In this document: piece after piece, positions 22,300-34,255 of the stretch
How the letters are laid out: every line of letters begins with the position of its first letter
How positions within the stretch are numbered: position 1 is the first letter of the stretch
Assembly: GCF_036373705.1 (NCBI RefSeq)
Contig: NW_027102719.1
Coordinates: 62,001 to 126,000, forward strand
Source of the DNA: Amia ocellicauda
Taxonomy: Eukaryota; Chordata; Actinopteri; Amiiformes; Amiidae
Direction: 5' to 3'
DNA: 64,000 bases
Notes under the pieces: generated by a model
The model's input: only the letters and a program-made list of their open reading frames with translations
What the model was told of the DNA's origin: nothing
Databases searched by the model: none
Program-made: the position numbers and the translations under genes

Positions 22300-22686
22300 T
22301 GTAAAAGCCAGACACAGGGATGGAGAGAATCTCTGGTTCCGTTGGTGTCCGGGCTTTATTGTGGTTCACAGGGTAAACGGGACAAAATACAAGGGGTAAA
22401 AACAACCAAAACGAAACATCCACACAAAACAGGGTGCTCCGGGCAGTCAGGGTTGGGAGTGTCAGTCCTCCTTCTCAGCGGGTTAGCTGCCTCCATCTGG
22501 GAAGGAGAGGGATTAAATAGAGAAGGCACAGCTGCCACTGACGTCACAATCGCCTCGGTGCTCATTGCCCGCAACCGTGAGTCCACAGCCTGTTAGCGAG
22601 GGAGTGACAACACAGCTGTGGCACATGAGCACCTCATCAGCAGACGTCAGCAGCAGCCGTGCCGTGACAGACAGCGGCCTGTCACA
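22300..22686 (-). mobile_element. Solo LTR of the gypsy family, reverse orientation (D2)
   Basis: The 387-base segment begins TG and ends CA and is flanked by the 5-bp repeat TACAA (22295-22299 and 22687-22691). Read on the minus strand it matches the LTR at 33880-34253: TATTTAATCCCTCTCC box, AATAAAGCCCGGACACC, and the end TTTTACA. Block A1 has the site without the insertion (about 3725-3740). No internal sequence remains, as expected after recombination between two LTRs. The copy is at 60061-60447. Confidence 0.9.
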
Positions 22687-22691
22687 TACAA

Positions 22692-23105
22692 TTGTATATT
22701 TCCTGCGTTCCGTTCCTGCACTCTCTCATTCACCCATTCTAGCTGAGGCAGCCAGTGAGCCCACACATGTGCTATCCCTTCCTCTTCCTCTCACTTCACT
22801 GCTATATCAGCGATGACATCATAGAAATCTCTCACCTGACAGCAATGACATTACAGAGCACATACATTATGTCTCTCGCCACACTGTCAGTGTTGACTTT
22901 CTCGCTCAGTATGCCAGCTCTCCCGGAAACACTGCAATACGTGGATGAGTTTGTACCATTTTTGGATGCTCTACCCTGCTGGGGCGGAGCTGTGATCCAG
23001 CTGAAAAGCAGGTCAGGCATGTGGGCACCTGGGCAGCGAAAGATGTATTCGTAATGAAGAGAAACCCAGGTCCAACCCTCCGGTCCAGCCACAGACAGCC
23101 ACAGA
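22692..23105. repeat. R repeat with coding-like stretch (copy in D2)
   Basis: Matches 3741-4130 at lower identity and 60453-60866 almost perfectly. The shared open stretch reads YVDEFVPFLDALP and AVIQLKSRSGMW. It is interrupted after 23099 by the large inverted-repeat element, whose target duplication CACAGA is at 23100-23105. Confidence 0.6.
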
Positions 23106-23548
23106 AGTAGTATAGATGGCGGCATCACTTATTTTGACAGCTGGAAGTCCCGCCCTCCCTATGAACCGTTGAACGGGAACTCCTCTCTCCTTCCCAGCAC
23201 CCCCCTTGGGTTACCATTTGACCCTCCCTTGTCAGCCATCTTGGATGATATCGGCTATTTTGGATGTCAGCCATCTTGGCTGATATCGGCCATTTGTAAG
23301 GTCATAGGTCATCTGGTAAGATGGTAGCCATTTTGTTAGGGTGACATCCATCATGGTGAGTGTCCAAGTGCACCTCACCCTGCTGGTGTGGAGATGTAAC
23401 GTTTAATAGCGTAAACTGTGTTTTTAAGGTTATATTGTTTTCATGATACTGTGTTGGAAAATTAAGAAATAAGAAAATAAAAGTTTTATATATTTTAGGT
23501 TATAATGTTTTATGATACTGTTTAAGTAAATAAAAAGAATAAGAAAAG

Positions 23549-23615
<67 letters not shown>

Positions 23616-23666
23616 TTATATTGTTTTATGAAACTGTTTTGGTAAATTAAAAAATAAGAAACATTT

Positions 23667-23702
<36 letters not shown>

Positions 23703-23737
23703 AGGTTAAATAGAGAATAAGAAAATAGAAGTTTTAA

Positions 23738-23792
<55 letters not shown>

Positions 23793-25865
23793 TATATTGT
23801 TTTATGATACTGTTTTAGTAAATTAAAAAATAAGAAAAGTTTTAAATATATATATATATTTAAGGTTATAAAGAGAATAAGATAATAAAAGTTTTATATT
23901 TTATTTTAGGTTAAAATGTTTTATTATTTGTTTTAGTAAATTAAAAAATAAGAAAAATAAAAGTTTTATATATATACAAGATTATATTGTATACATTTAA
24001 GAAAAATAAAAGTTGTAAATACACATATATATTTTATTTTAGATTATGTTTGATTATACTGTTTTAGTAAATTAAAAAATAAGAAAAATAAACGTTTTAT
24101 ATATATTTAAGGTTACAATGTTTTATGATACTGTTTTAGTAAATTAAAAAGAAATACGAATATTTACTCAGAGTGGGATTTGAACCCACATGTGTTTTTA
24201 GTTTATATGTTTTATGATTAGGCTTAGGATGATACTGTGTTTGCAAAATAAAAAGGTAAGAAAAAATCAATTAAGAAATGTATAGACTTACATATATTGC
24301 ATGTCATTACATATATATTTAAGCAAACACAGATAAACACACATACCTATATCTCTTTAGTTTATATTTATCAATAGACAATAGAGAACAACAGTGAAAT
24401 GTATAGAATTATATCTGTACATTTTGACCAGCACTGTACTTATTATATTTGTTACATTAGTGAATGCTCAAACATAGCCTTGACATGTATCATATTTAAG
24501 AATATACTGCATTTCATTCCAATACACACACACACACACACACACAAACATATATATATATCTTGTTAGGTTTTATTTATCAATAGACACTAAAGACATG
24601 CACACCACATTTCTTAGAGAGACACAGTGAAGCACTATTTGTGAATACTCATATGTAATAAATAATATATGTATATATGAATTGTTTGTGCTTAAATGTA
24701 TAGAATTAATAAAATACACACACACACACACACAATGGTGACTTTTATTGTGACAAACAAGCATTTTACAACATGGAACATAGTCAGAAGTAGAAAAAGA
24801 TACTCCATGAAATGTTTTATAGATACTTGTAATCATTAATTTCTTGTTCACAACACCAACATTGGACAGAAAGAAACTCTGACCTGTACAGAGTAATGTC
24901 ATTTCCAGCATATTCCATATATATTCTATTCAGTCTTTCACTCTTGGCTTCTTTTTCAAAGTTATACCAGGTTCTGGTGACAAAGTACATCAGGTATCTA
25001 TTGTAAATAAAGTGAGAAACACTTAAGTTTCTATTCCTTTGGAAATACCTTATTTTTCAAACCTACAAATACATGGTGACAACTGCAAGCATGACACATA
25101 TACAAAACACAGAAATAGGGACCACATTGCAAGGATATAATAAGCACAAATGGTATTTTACTGCAAATTTTAAGTTTTGTAAAATTATTTATATAACTTC
25201 TAGGAGTAATCTGCAAACTACATAGTGAAAATGCAATCAGTCTTCAGGAAACACACACAGCAGACTGAAATAAGCACAACGACATATTTATATGAACCAA
25301 AACTGCATTCTACTAAACCCTGAAATTCTGAAAAATCACTACAAACTCTGTGTTTTGTAAAATGGCTTATTTCACAGACACAGAAACAAATAGGCTCACC
25401 CTCAACATATTCCAACACTTGTTATGATGTAAACTAAAAGGTTTACCAGTAGTACAGGGGTATTATTAATCTATTCATGCAACTTTTAGACACTTGTCTA
25501 ATACAGAGCTAACAACTGCATTGATAGCGGGTAGCAGGGCTTTGACAATGCTGTGCGGTGGGGTTTAAAATGACTTTGTAGGCCAGGGCTTCAAAACCTT
25601 ACCCCATTTTAACATTTTCAAATTAGCCTCCAACCCCTAAAATACTAAGACATGTTTTTTTGTATCATATGTATCATGTTGTATTACTATGTACATTAAT
25701 GTGGTTTATAATTTTGATTTAATTTGACATAATTTTATCATATTTTTAATTACAAATTCATATATTTAAATAACAAATACTATATAATAATAGTAATAAT
25801 AATGCAAAAACATATTAAGCAATCATATTTTTACTTACAAAATAATATATATAAAATAACAATAT
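23106..25865 (+). repeat. Left arm of the inverted-repeat element
   Basis: The outer 300 bases are GC-moderate (GCCATCTTGG motifs). An AT-rich minisatellite follows at 23400-24170 (about nine copies of a 65-100 bp unit with TTTTATGATACTGTTTTAG), then long (AT)n runs at 23551-23612, 23668-23698 and 23742-23788. A 3' tRNA remnant lies at 24166-24190 on the minus strand. Short CA runs are at 24523-24544 and 24715-24734. Open frames here are under 115 residues, are low in complexity and are not recognised. Confidence 0.8.
24166..24190 (-). pseudogene. tRNA 3'-end remnant in the left arm
   Basis: On the minus strand GTGGG TTCAAAT CCCAC forms a perfect T-arm followed by TCTGAGT. The rest of the tRNA is not there. 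The same remnant lies in the right arm (31461-31485, plus) and at 62019-62043 (minus). Confidence 0.5.
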
Positions 25866-25884
25866 CGAGCGTGGTATTGACGGT

Positions 25885-26469
25885 ATGGAGAGACCCCGTT
25901 CCTCCTCCTCCCGTCCCCGCTGCTGTGCCACGTGTGGCCACCGCATGCTACCGGCTTGGAGTGGTGACGTGATCTGCCCCCTCTGTCAGGGACCGGACCC
26001 GCGGGGTCCTAGTCACGTCCTGAAAGACAGGGGGCGAGATGCTGCACCAAGATGGACCAGATCTGTGCCCTACTGGCTGCTCAAGGTTTATTTAGCCGCC
26101 CTCTCCTCATGTCATGTCAGGATTGATGGCGAGCCTCCGGGCCCTCATTTTTTAGCAGCGCAGTTTCTGAAAGGTGCACGTAGGCAGAGGCCTACCCACG
26201 CTCCTTCTTTGCCCGCATGGCGCCTTGATGTAGTGCTGGACGCGCTTTCTAAGGCCCCATTTGAGCCCTTGCAGTCATATGACTTAAGGTTTGCATCACT
26301 GAAGACGGCGTTTTTGCTGGCAATCACGTCAGCGAGTTACATGCCCTGTCTGTTCACCCTGTGTGTGTCCGTTTTGCAGGAGATGGTTCCAGGGTTACAC
26401 TTTGACCTAATCCTGCATTCCTCCCGAAGGTGCTGTCTCCTTTCCATATCAACAGGCCTATTGAGTTGA
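25885..26469 (+). pseudogene. DIRS zinc-finger segment fused to tyrosine recombinase N-half
   Basis: Residues 1-50 carry two Cys pairs (CATCGHRM and CPLC), as in the N-terminal gag-like protein of DIRS elements. From about residue 90 the frame follows the DIRS tyrosine recombinase (QFLKGARRQRPTHAP, DALSKAPFEPL, SLKTAFLLAITSA). The sequence jumps from one protein to the other, so everything between them, including reverse transcriptase, is deleted. The position of the first catalytic Arg, just after LLAITSA (family KRV), reads SYM here. The frame then drifts and stops. Confidence 0.75.
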
Positions 26470-26544
26470 TGGCTTTCCATCCACCACCCTTCTCTTCGGA
26501 GGAGGAGAGTAGGCTACACCTGTTGACCTGCTGCGGGCTCTCAG

Positions 26545-26878
26545 GTGCTATTTGAAGCGCACCAAGGACATTCGAAGTTCGGACCAATTGTTTGTGGCCG
26601 GGCGCTTTCAAAGCAGCGCCTCTCGCACTGGATTGTGGACACCATTACCACGGCTTATGAGTCAACTGGAGCCCCAGTGCCTGAACACCTGGTGGCCTAC
26701 TCGACTCAAGGTGTAGCCACGTCGTGGGCCCTTTTTCCAAGGCGCCCCACTGGCAGACATCTGTGTGGCTGCGAGTTGGGTCTTGCCGCACACCTTTGTT
26801 CGGTTCTACAGGCTGGACGTGACGGGCCCAGTTCCTTCTATTGAGAATCCGGTGTTGGCTTCAGCTGAGTCGCAGTAG
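26545..26878 (+). pseudogene. DIRS tyrosine recombinase C-half, catalytic residues lost
   Basis: In a shifted frame the recombinase continues: GRALSKQRLSHWIVD, then VAYSTQGVATSWA. The family has HSTRGVASSWA here, so the conserved His and Arg of the H-x-x-R box have become Tyr and Gln. A further frameshift precedes the end (CVAASWVLPHTFVRFYRLD-like). With the N-half changes, the enzyme must be inactive. Confidence 0.75.
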
Positions 26879-27039
26879 CCTGTTAGGCACTGGCTCCTGG
26901 CTTTTCTATCCCTGTCTGCCCCTGTTGAGCATGCTTGGGAAAAGCAATGCAGAACCGTTATCCCTTCCTACCGGACTGTGACTTGTATACAGTTCATTCT
27001 ATAGGTGGGAGTGCATGTGTTTTTTACACGTGTACCCCG

Positions 27040-27510
27040 CCATTGTACATAGTTCCTTTGTCAGCAGGCCTTGGCCCCTCCCTAGCTATACTAGCTGTGC
27101 TGAGGGCCGCTGCTGCTGTATTCAGCAGTAGGCTTTGAGTTTGCTCTTGTGCCCCGCTGTGTATATAGTTCATTTATTGACATAAGTAGAGCATCTGTTG
27201 CCGCTAGCTTCCGCAGTGGGTATCCTGCTCCTGTGTCATGTGTGTGGTGCATGAACTGGCTCCTGCGCCCCGCAGTGTATATAGTTCTTTAGAATATACA
27301 GTTGAGCTTGTCCGCTCCTTATTAAGTTTAGCATGGACAACTGCTCCTGTTGTTAGCGAGGGCACTCGTGCTTCGCTATGTATATAGTTCCTTTGCCAGC
27401 AGTCTGTGGCCCCGCCCTAGCTATGCTAGGGCTGAGGCCACTGCTGCGGTGTCCAGCGGAAGGCACTTGAGTTGGTTCTTGTTGGTCCACTGTGTATATA
27501 GTTCCATTAT
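27040..27510. repeat. About 113-bp tandem repeats in the DIRS 3' region
   Basis: The motif TATATAGTTC or its variant recurs near 27047, 27162, 27279, 27381 and 27495. Between the motifs come diverged GCAG/GGCC-rich segments. Five units are visible. Confidence 0.65.
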
Positions 27511-27922
27511 TCGTAATTGAACTATCCAGCAGTGGCTATCTAGTCTGGTTAGCCCGCTGTATGTTGAGCACGGGCTCAACGGACTGCGACCTGTGCTTAT
27601 ATGGTGTGGTCTGGGTATTGGCCCTGCTCCTAGCCCTGCTAGTAGAGCAGGAGACTGCTATTACTAGGCTTCATGGTAGGCACAAGGTCTTGTTGCCTGT
27701 GGATACACCATTGCTTATTTCTTCCCAGTTCAGCGTGACTGTGGTCTTCGCGTCTGAGCAGCCCAAATGTGGCCCAAGGGGCCCCTGTGGTTCTATCATA
27801 GAGTTGGTACGGCTCCTAGTAGGTTCGCCTCGGGGCAGGCTCTCTTACCAGCTCGCTGCCTCCTCCCTTGCGACGGTTTGGTTATACTGTAACACCTCCC
27901 CCTTGGGCAGTGCTTCTGACTC

Positions 27923-28232
27923 GAAAGATAACGATAGGTTGCGTATGAAACCCCGGTTATCTGAGAAAACAAGCACTGCCCAAGGGTTGCAAGCTCGCGC
28001 GGGAGTTCAAGCTCCCGGCAAAAAGAGGAAGTCCTTGTGCAGACGTCACCTTTTATACAAACAGGAAGTGGAAGGGTCCTGTTTGAGTGACGGGCACAAG
28101 GGCCAATGGCAGCTTTGATAGACAAAAGTCTTCGATGCGTTCCAGCGATGCACGCTGAAAACCCCTCCCCCTTGGGCAGTCCTTCTTTTCTCAGATAACC
28201 GGGGTTGCATATGCAACCTATCGTTCTTTGTC
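27923..28232. repeat. Inverted repeats at the DIRS 3' end
   Basis: The segment 27923-27985 (CGATAGGTTGC, CCCCGGTTATCTGAGAAAA, CACTGCCCAAGG) recurs reversed at 28169-28232. A short extra copy of CCTTGGGCAGTGCTT at 27900-27914 can pair with 27972-27985. Terminal and internal inverted repeats are typical for DIRS elements, which use them to form circular DNA. Confidence 0.7.
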
Positions 28233-29745
28233 TATGGTTAAATCCCTCTCACTTTGTAACTTTTACTAGTAAGTCAAATTGAGATTTTAAAAGTTGGTAC
28301 ATGTGAGACAGAGCCAAGAAGGTTGAATTCAGACTGTAGGTTGTTTATGTACATGGGTAAATTACTTTTGCTAGCCTAGTATAGTACTATATACCAATGC
28401 TTTATTGTCCTTCAGGCTAAATCATTTTGTATACCAAACAATGGTGAGTGACATATTCTGAGTAATGTACTTAAACTAGTGCTAATCATGCTCTGAAACC
28501 AACCCATAGAGAACAAGGTGAAATCTGGATTAATGGCAAAGCACAGCCATAAACTGTCAACATAATCAAGCCCAGGTAGAAATATAGATGTCTAATTATT
28601 TTGAGCACTAATCTTACATTTCATAAAGAAAAGCATTTAATTCTTAGCAATTGTTAGGTGTATGCTGTACGTATTCCAGTTAGTTCACTGTAATGACAGA
28701 AATGAGAAGTTCATTTCTTTAGCACACTCACGGAAAACCATTTATTTTTAAACAGTTACTAGATAGCCAGTTTAGGCCTTCATCTTAGTTATTTCTAATA
28801 GCAAGAGTGCTTAAAATTATTAATTGAATTATATATCTTTGTTCCCCCTTTTTCTTACTGCTCTCATAAAATAACATTTTATTCAAGCAATAACAGGGTA
28901 GCCTAAATATACAACATATCTTAAAGTACAAGGCATCTGAAAGCTGTGTATGGTCTCAATGCATTTGATGCGGAGGATTAATTCAACTGAAAATGGTCAA
29001 AACTGTGGACTTTTATTGAATGTTAAATTTGACAGTGTTCTCTCTTAAGGACCTGTTGCCTGTGGGACGTTGCTGCTTTGGTTGTGTCCAGTGCCATTTC
29101 AGATAAGAGAGGCTCTGCAGGACAAGCAGGACAGAAACCCGTCTCACAGACACTCTGCCTGCTCTGCATCTCCATTTCCCCTCTCCACCGCACACAGCTG
29201 AACGTTATTCTGAATCTTACACAGAGCGCTCAGCTTCTGACGCTGATGGCAACATGGGGCCTGGCTCCGAGCCTGAGGAAAACCATGAGGTAATTCAAAC
29301 TTATTTAATTTCTATACTGTGAAATGTCAGATTGAAAGTGGTTTCTGTTCTTAATGTTTGTATTGTTTATGTATTTCATGTATTTTTGTACAGTTTTGTG
29401 TTGACGAGTCCTACATCAACATGAATGTGAATTTCAATGTGAAGAGCACGTGTCATGCTCTGTAATGCAAGGGAGCAATGAGGGGCTGTAGAGACACTCA
29501 TAAGAGTAGCAGGAGCACTTTTTTATGAACTACTAATTTGTTATATTTTAATAGAATATGAAATGTAGTAGAAAGTTGTATCAGATCAGACCACTGGACA
29601 GAAACACCCCACCAAGACTGAGTTTTCATGTTTCTGCACATGTCACCTACAAACTGTTGACAGAGTGGATGAGGGTCTACAGCAGAGGTTCCCCATCCTG
29701 AGGTTGTGACAAAGTCAGGGTGAGTTTTGTTTAATATGTTTTTAA

Positions 29746-29777
<32 letters not shown>

Positions 29778-29783
29778 ATTATT
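28233..29783. other. Loop sequence of unknown nature
   Basis: No recognised gene. An exon-like open stretch at 29094-29291 (starting after GCCATTTCAG, ending at ATGAG|GTAATT) is discussed as rejected. It ends in a (ATT)n run at 29745-29775 beside the right arm. Confidence 0.35.
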
Positions 29784-32359
29784 ATATTGTTATTTTAAAT
29801 ATATTATTCTGTAAGTAAAAATATGATTGCTTAATATGTTTTTGCATTATTATTACTATTATTATATAGTATTTGTTATTTATATATATGAATTTGTAAT
29901 TAAAAATATGATAAAATTATGTCAAATTAAATCAAAATTATAAACCACATTAATGTACATAGTATAACAACATGATACATATGATACAAAAACATGTCTT
30001 AGTATTTTAGGGGTTGGAGGCTAATTTGAAAATGTTAAAATGGGGTAAGGTTTTGAAGCCCTGGCCTACAAAGTCATTTTAAACCCCACCGCACAGCATT
30101 GTCAAAGCCCTGCTACCCGCTATCAATGCAGTTGTTAGCTCTGTATTAGACAAGTGTCTAAAAGTTGCATGAATAGATTAATAATACCCCTGTACTACTG
30201 GTAAACCTTTAAGTTTACATCATAATTTTTGTAAGTGTTGGAATATGTTGAGGGTGAGCCTATTTGTTTCTGTGTCTGTGAAATAAGCCATTTTACAAAA
30301 CATAGAGTTTGTAGTGATTTTTCAGAGTTTCAGGGTTTAGTAGAATGCAGTTTTGGTTCATATAAATATGACGTTGTGCTTATTTCAGTCTGCTGTGTGT
30401 GTTTCCTGAAGACTGACTGCATTTTCACTATGTAGTTTGCAGATTACTCCTAGAAGTTACATAAATAATTTTACAAAACTTAAAATTTGCAGTAAAATAC
30501 CATTTGTGCTTATTATATCCTTGCAGTGTGGTCCCTATTTCTGTGTTTTGTATGTGTGTCATGCTTGCAGTTGTCACCATGTATTTGTAGGTTTGAAAAA
30601 TAAGGTATTTCCAAAGGAATAGAAACTTAAGTGTTTCTCACTTTATTTACAATAGATACCTGATGTACTTTGTTGCCAGAACCTGGTATAACTTTGAAAA
30701 AGAAGCCAAGAGTGAAAGACTGAATAGAATATATATGGAATATGCTGGAAATGACATTACTCCGTACAGGTCAGTGTTTCTTTCTGTCCAATGTTGGTGT
30801 TGTGAACCAGAAATTAATGATTACAAGTATCTATACAACATTTCATGGAGTATCTTTTTCTACTTCTGACTATGTTCCATGTTGTAAAATGCTTGTTTGC
30901 CACAATAAAAGTCACCATTGTGTGTGTGTGTGTGTGTGTGTGTATTTTATTAATTCTATACATTTGAGCACAAACAAATCATATATACATATATTATTTA
31001 TTACATATGAGTATTCACAAATAGTGCTTCACTGTGTCTCTCTAAGAAAAGTGGTGTGCATGTCTTTAGTGTCTATTGATAAATAAAACCTAACAAGATA
31101 TATATATGTTTGTGTGTGTGTGTGTGTAATGGAATGAAATGCAGTATATTCTTAAATATGATACATGTTAAGGCTACGTTTGAGCATTCACTAATGTAAC
31201 AAATATAATAAGTACAGTGCTGGTCAAAATGAACAGATATAATTCTATATATTTCACTGTTGTTCTCTATTGTCTATTGATAAATATAAACTAAAGAGAT
31301 ATAGGTATGTGTGTTTATCTGTGTTTGCTTAAATATATATGTAATGACATGCAATATATGTAAGTCTATACATTTCTTAATCGATTTTTTCTTACCTTTT
31401 TATTTTGCAAACACAGTATCATCCTAACCCTAATCATAAAACATATAAACTAAAAACACATGTGGGTTCAAATCCCACTCTGGGTAAATATTAATTTTTC
31501 TTTTTAATTTACTAAAACAGTATCATAAAACAGTGTAACCTTAAATATATATATATAAAACGTTTATTTTTCTTATTTTTTAATTTACTAAAACAGTATA
31601 ATCAAACATAATCTAAAATAAAATATATATGTGTATTTACAACTTTTATTTTTTTTAAATGTATACAATATAACCTTGTATATATATATATACAACTTTT
31701 ATTTTTCTTATTTTTTAATTTCCTTTAACAAATCATAAAACATTATAACCTAAAATAAAATATAAAACTTTTCTTTTCTTATACTCTTTTTATTTACTAA
31801 AACAGTATCATAAAACAATATAACCTATTGATTATATATATATCTGTATTTAAAACTTTTATTCTCTTTTTATTTACTAAAATAGTATCATAAAACAATA
31901 TAACTTTAAATATATATATGTATTTAAAACTTTTCTTATTCTCTTTTTATTTACTTAAACAGTATCATAAAACAATATAACCTTAAAAACACAGTTTATG
32001 CTATTAAACATTACACCTCCACACCAGCAGTGTGAGGTGCCCTTGGACATTCACCATGATGGATGTCACCCTAACAAAATGGCTACCATCTTACCAGATG
32101 ACCTATGACCTTACAAATGGCCGATATCAGTCAAAATGGCCGATATCATCCAAGATGGCTGACAAGGGAGGGTCAAATGGTAACCCAGGGGGGTGCTGGG
32201 AAGGAGAGAGGAGTTCCGGTTCAATGGTACATAAGGAGGGAGGGTCAAAGAGTAACCCAGGGGGGTGCTGGGAAGGAGAGAGGAGTTCCAGTTCAAAGGT
32301 ACATAGGGAGGGCGGGACTTCCGGCTGTCAAAATAAGTGATGCTGCCATCTATACTACT
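29784..32359 (-). repeat. Right arm of the inverted-repeat element
   Basis: Reverse complement of the left arm. The minisatellite part (31490-31990) is shorter and lacks the long (AT)n runs. Near the outer end a segment of about 82 bases (GGTGCTGGGAAGGAGAGAGG) is duplicated at 32183-32350. A 3' tRNA remnant lies at 31461-31485. Confidence 0.8.
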
Positions 32360-32365
32360 CACAGA

Positions 32366-33879
32366 CACAGTTAGCCACAGCCACGGCTTCTTCCAATTCT
32401 CGTCAGTGTTCCAGATTCGATGTTTTTTTTCTTCAGTGACGTTATAAACACGCACGTGGGGAGCACATCAAAACCCAGTTTTGTGATTCAGTTACAGAAA
32501 CAACTGACACAGCGGAGCAGTAGGGGTTGTAACATTTTTTGGTCCAAGGTCTGGACCACAGCGACTGAGTGATCCGGACCTCGGCACTGTGGTCCACGGA
32601 GTGGTCCCAATCACGTAACGCAAATTGGGATGGGTTTTTGTTTAGTTTTTTTGGACACACCGTATAAAACCCATTTACTGTCAAATATATTATCGACATA
32701 TCCAAACTACAAACATAATGATCATAAATGTACAATATTAATAGTATAATTCTCATTTGTAACATAGCCGATAGCTGATTTCTTTTTTTAATCTTATCTA
32801 TCAGACAATTTGTAGGAAGCTGTGCTAACGTTACTCTGAAAAAGGCGCTTACATTGAGCAACTTTGTCATTCTGAATGAAATTATTCAAGTTATAAATTT
32901 TTCCTCATCATGACTGAAGAGAAAAGATAGCTTATTTAGAATCTTATCTTTAATTTAATGTCAGCCTATTTACATGTCCTCTGTTTGCGCTCTGCCAAGA
33001 AATGTTTTATCAACTTTTTTGGTTAAACCATATCTTCCTTATTTTATCACTGTGAGATCTAGCAACATTAAAAACAAAAGCATAGGTTGTTTTGTTTATG
33101 TATGGTTAACATTGTAATAGTTGGTATTTTAAAGAGAGATTATAAGAGATGTATTAACGTATTGATCATCTGATGCCCTTTGTCTTTTCTTGAAGGATAA
33201 TGTCATTATGAAGAAGATAAAACTTTTTTTTTTTAAAACACCTCCCCCCAGCAGGATTTGGGTCGCCTCCGCACTGTTTCTGCTGAAACAAAAAAACAAG
33301 TGTCAATCTCTGCAGGAATCTACTCCGGCTCCCCCTTCTGGTGATGAAGAGGAACCCGAGTCCAAGATGCTTCCAACCAGCCCTCAGGCGCTCCCTTCGG
33401 CTGTAGGTCACGCTCCAGGGGGCCGGGGGAGTTAAGAGGGTGTCACTGGACGGGGACGACAAACGCCTCCAGTGACAGACGGACGCACACAGAGAGAGAA
33501 AGAGACAGAGAGAGAGAGTTGCACTTCCTCCTGCAATGCAATAAATATGCCCAAAATAAGGGACACATTCCTTAACAAAATAATGAATGCCACCCTACCT
33601 TTGACAAAACTGAGAAAAAATAAAAATGGTCAGTCCTCCTGGAGGAGGGACACACAGCCTCCCTGGCTGCCCAATATGTCACCGCCTGCCACAGCCTGAG
33701 GGGCACAGTGACACATGAGCACCAGCTGTAAATAAAATGTAAATACTCATTTGTAATGCATGTCATTGTATTTCCAAAAAGGAATCTGTAAACACTAAAC
33801 CTATTTTCTTTAGTTCTATGTATTAAAGATCATTTATAGTTTATTACATTTTGTTTTTCTGTACTTTTATACATCTTAT
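32366..33879. other. Region E, left part: no recognisable gene
   Basis: Sequence present once in the window. Inverted GGTCC/GGACC words lie at 32545-32620. At 33340-33390 a short stretch (GATGAAGAGGAACCCGAGTC) resembles part of the R repeats (near 4095). An AGAG-rich run lies at 33490-33520. Open frames are below 145 residues and are not recognised. Confidence 0.4.
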
Positions 33880-34253
33880 TGTGATTTTGGCAGGACGCTG
33901 TCTGTCACTGCATGGCTGCTGCTGACGCACACTAATTAGGTGCTCATGTGTTGCAGCCGTGTTGTCCGCTGCATCGCAGACAGCTTGTGAGCTCACAGCT
34001 GCAGGCAATGATCACTGATGCGACTGTGACGTCATTGGCAGGTGTGCTTCATCTATTTAATCCCTCTCCTTCCCCGAGGGAGACTTTATTGTGACTGCCC
34101 GGAGCACCCTGTTTGTGTGGATGTTTTGTGTGCTGGTTTTGCCTTGTTTTCCCCTTTTTGTGTTTTTTTCTGTTGGACTATTGTGAACCCCAATAAAGCT
34201 CGGACACCGCCGGAACCCGAGACTCTCTCCATTTATTGTGTCCGGCATTTACA
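33880..34253 (+). mobile_element. 5' LTR of a gypsy element, region E
   Basis: The 374-base LTR starts TGTGATTTTGG and ends CATTTACA. It contains CTATTTAATCCCTCTCC and AATAAAGCTCGGACACC. It matches the solo LTR at 22300-22686 and the partial LTRs of block B. Since gag sequence follows, it is the left LTR. Confidence 0.85.
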
Positions 34254-34255
34254 TT

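Larger units (their letters stand above)
25866..28232 (+). mobile_element. Internally deleted DIRS retrotransposon
   Basis: It is inserted in the loop next to the left arm. In order it has a zinc-finger-like N-terminal segment, a tyrosine recombinase, a set of about 113-bp repeats and, at the 3' end, inverted repeats. Reverse transcriptase and RNase H are missing. DIRS elements use a tyrosine recombinase instead of an integrase, so no target duplication is expected. No left terminal repeat could be recognised at about 25866. Block D3 carries the same insertion from 63747. Confidence 0.8.
23106..32359. mobile_element. Inverted-repeat element, 9.25 kb, with 6-bp target duplication
   Basis: The left arm 23106-25865 reappears reversed as the right arm 29784-32359. 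The ends read AGTAGTATAGATGG and CCATCTATACTACT. The identical hexamer CACAGA lies outside both ends (23100-23105 and 32360-32365). That geometry is expected of a DNA transposon with very long terminal inverted repeats. A 6-bp duplication and AG ends are known for Polinton/Maverick elements, but no polymerase, integrase or capsid gene is present, so the family is open. The loop (25866-29783) holds a later DIRS insertion and about 1.55 kb of unassigned sequence. The arms have no convincing gene. Confidence 0.65.

Noticed and set aside
22342..22596. Open frames of 76-84 residues on both strands
   Set aside because: They lie inside the solo LTR, which is non-coding.
29094..29291. Exon-like open stretch with a GCCATTTCAG acceptor and ATGAG|GTAATT donor
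   Set aside because: Only one possible exon, no recognisable protein, and no partner exon with fitting phase. Not strong enough to call a gene.
30235..31086. Three open frames of 61-114 residues in the right arm (also in both left arms)
   Set aside because: They lie in simple, AT- and TG-rich sequence, match no family I know, and their conservation is explained by arm and block duplication.
33472..33766. Open frames of 64-75 residues near an AGAG run
   Set aside because: No recognisable domain and no agreement between strands; they look like chance frames.
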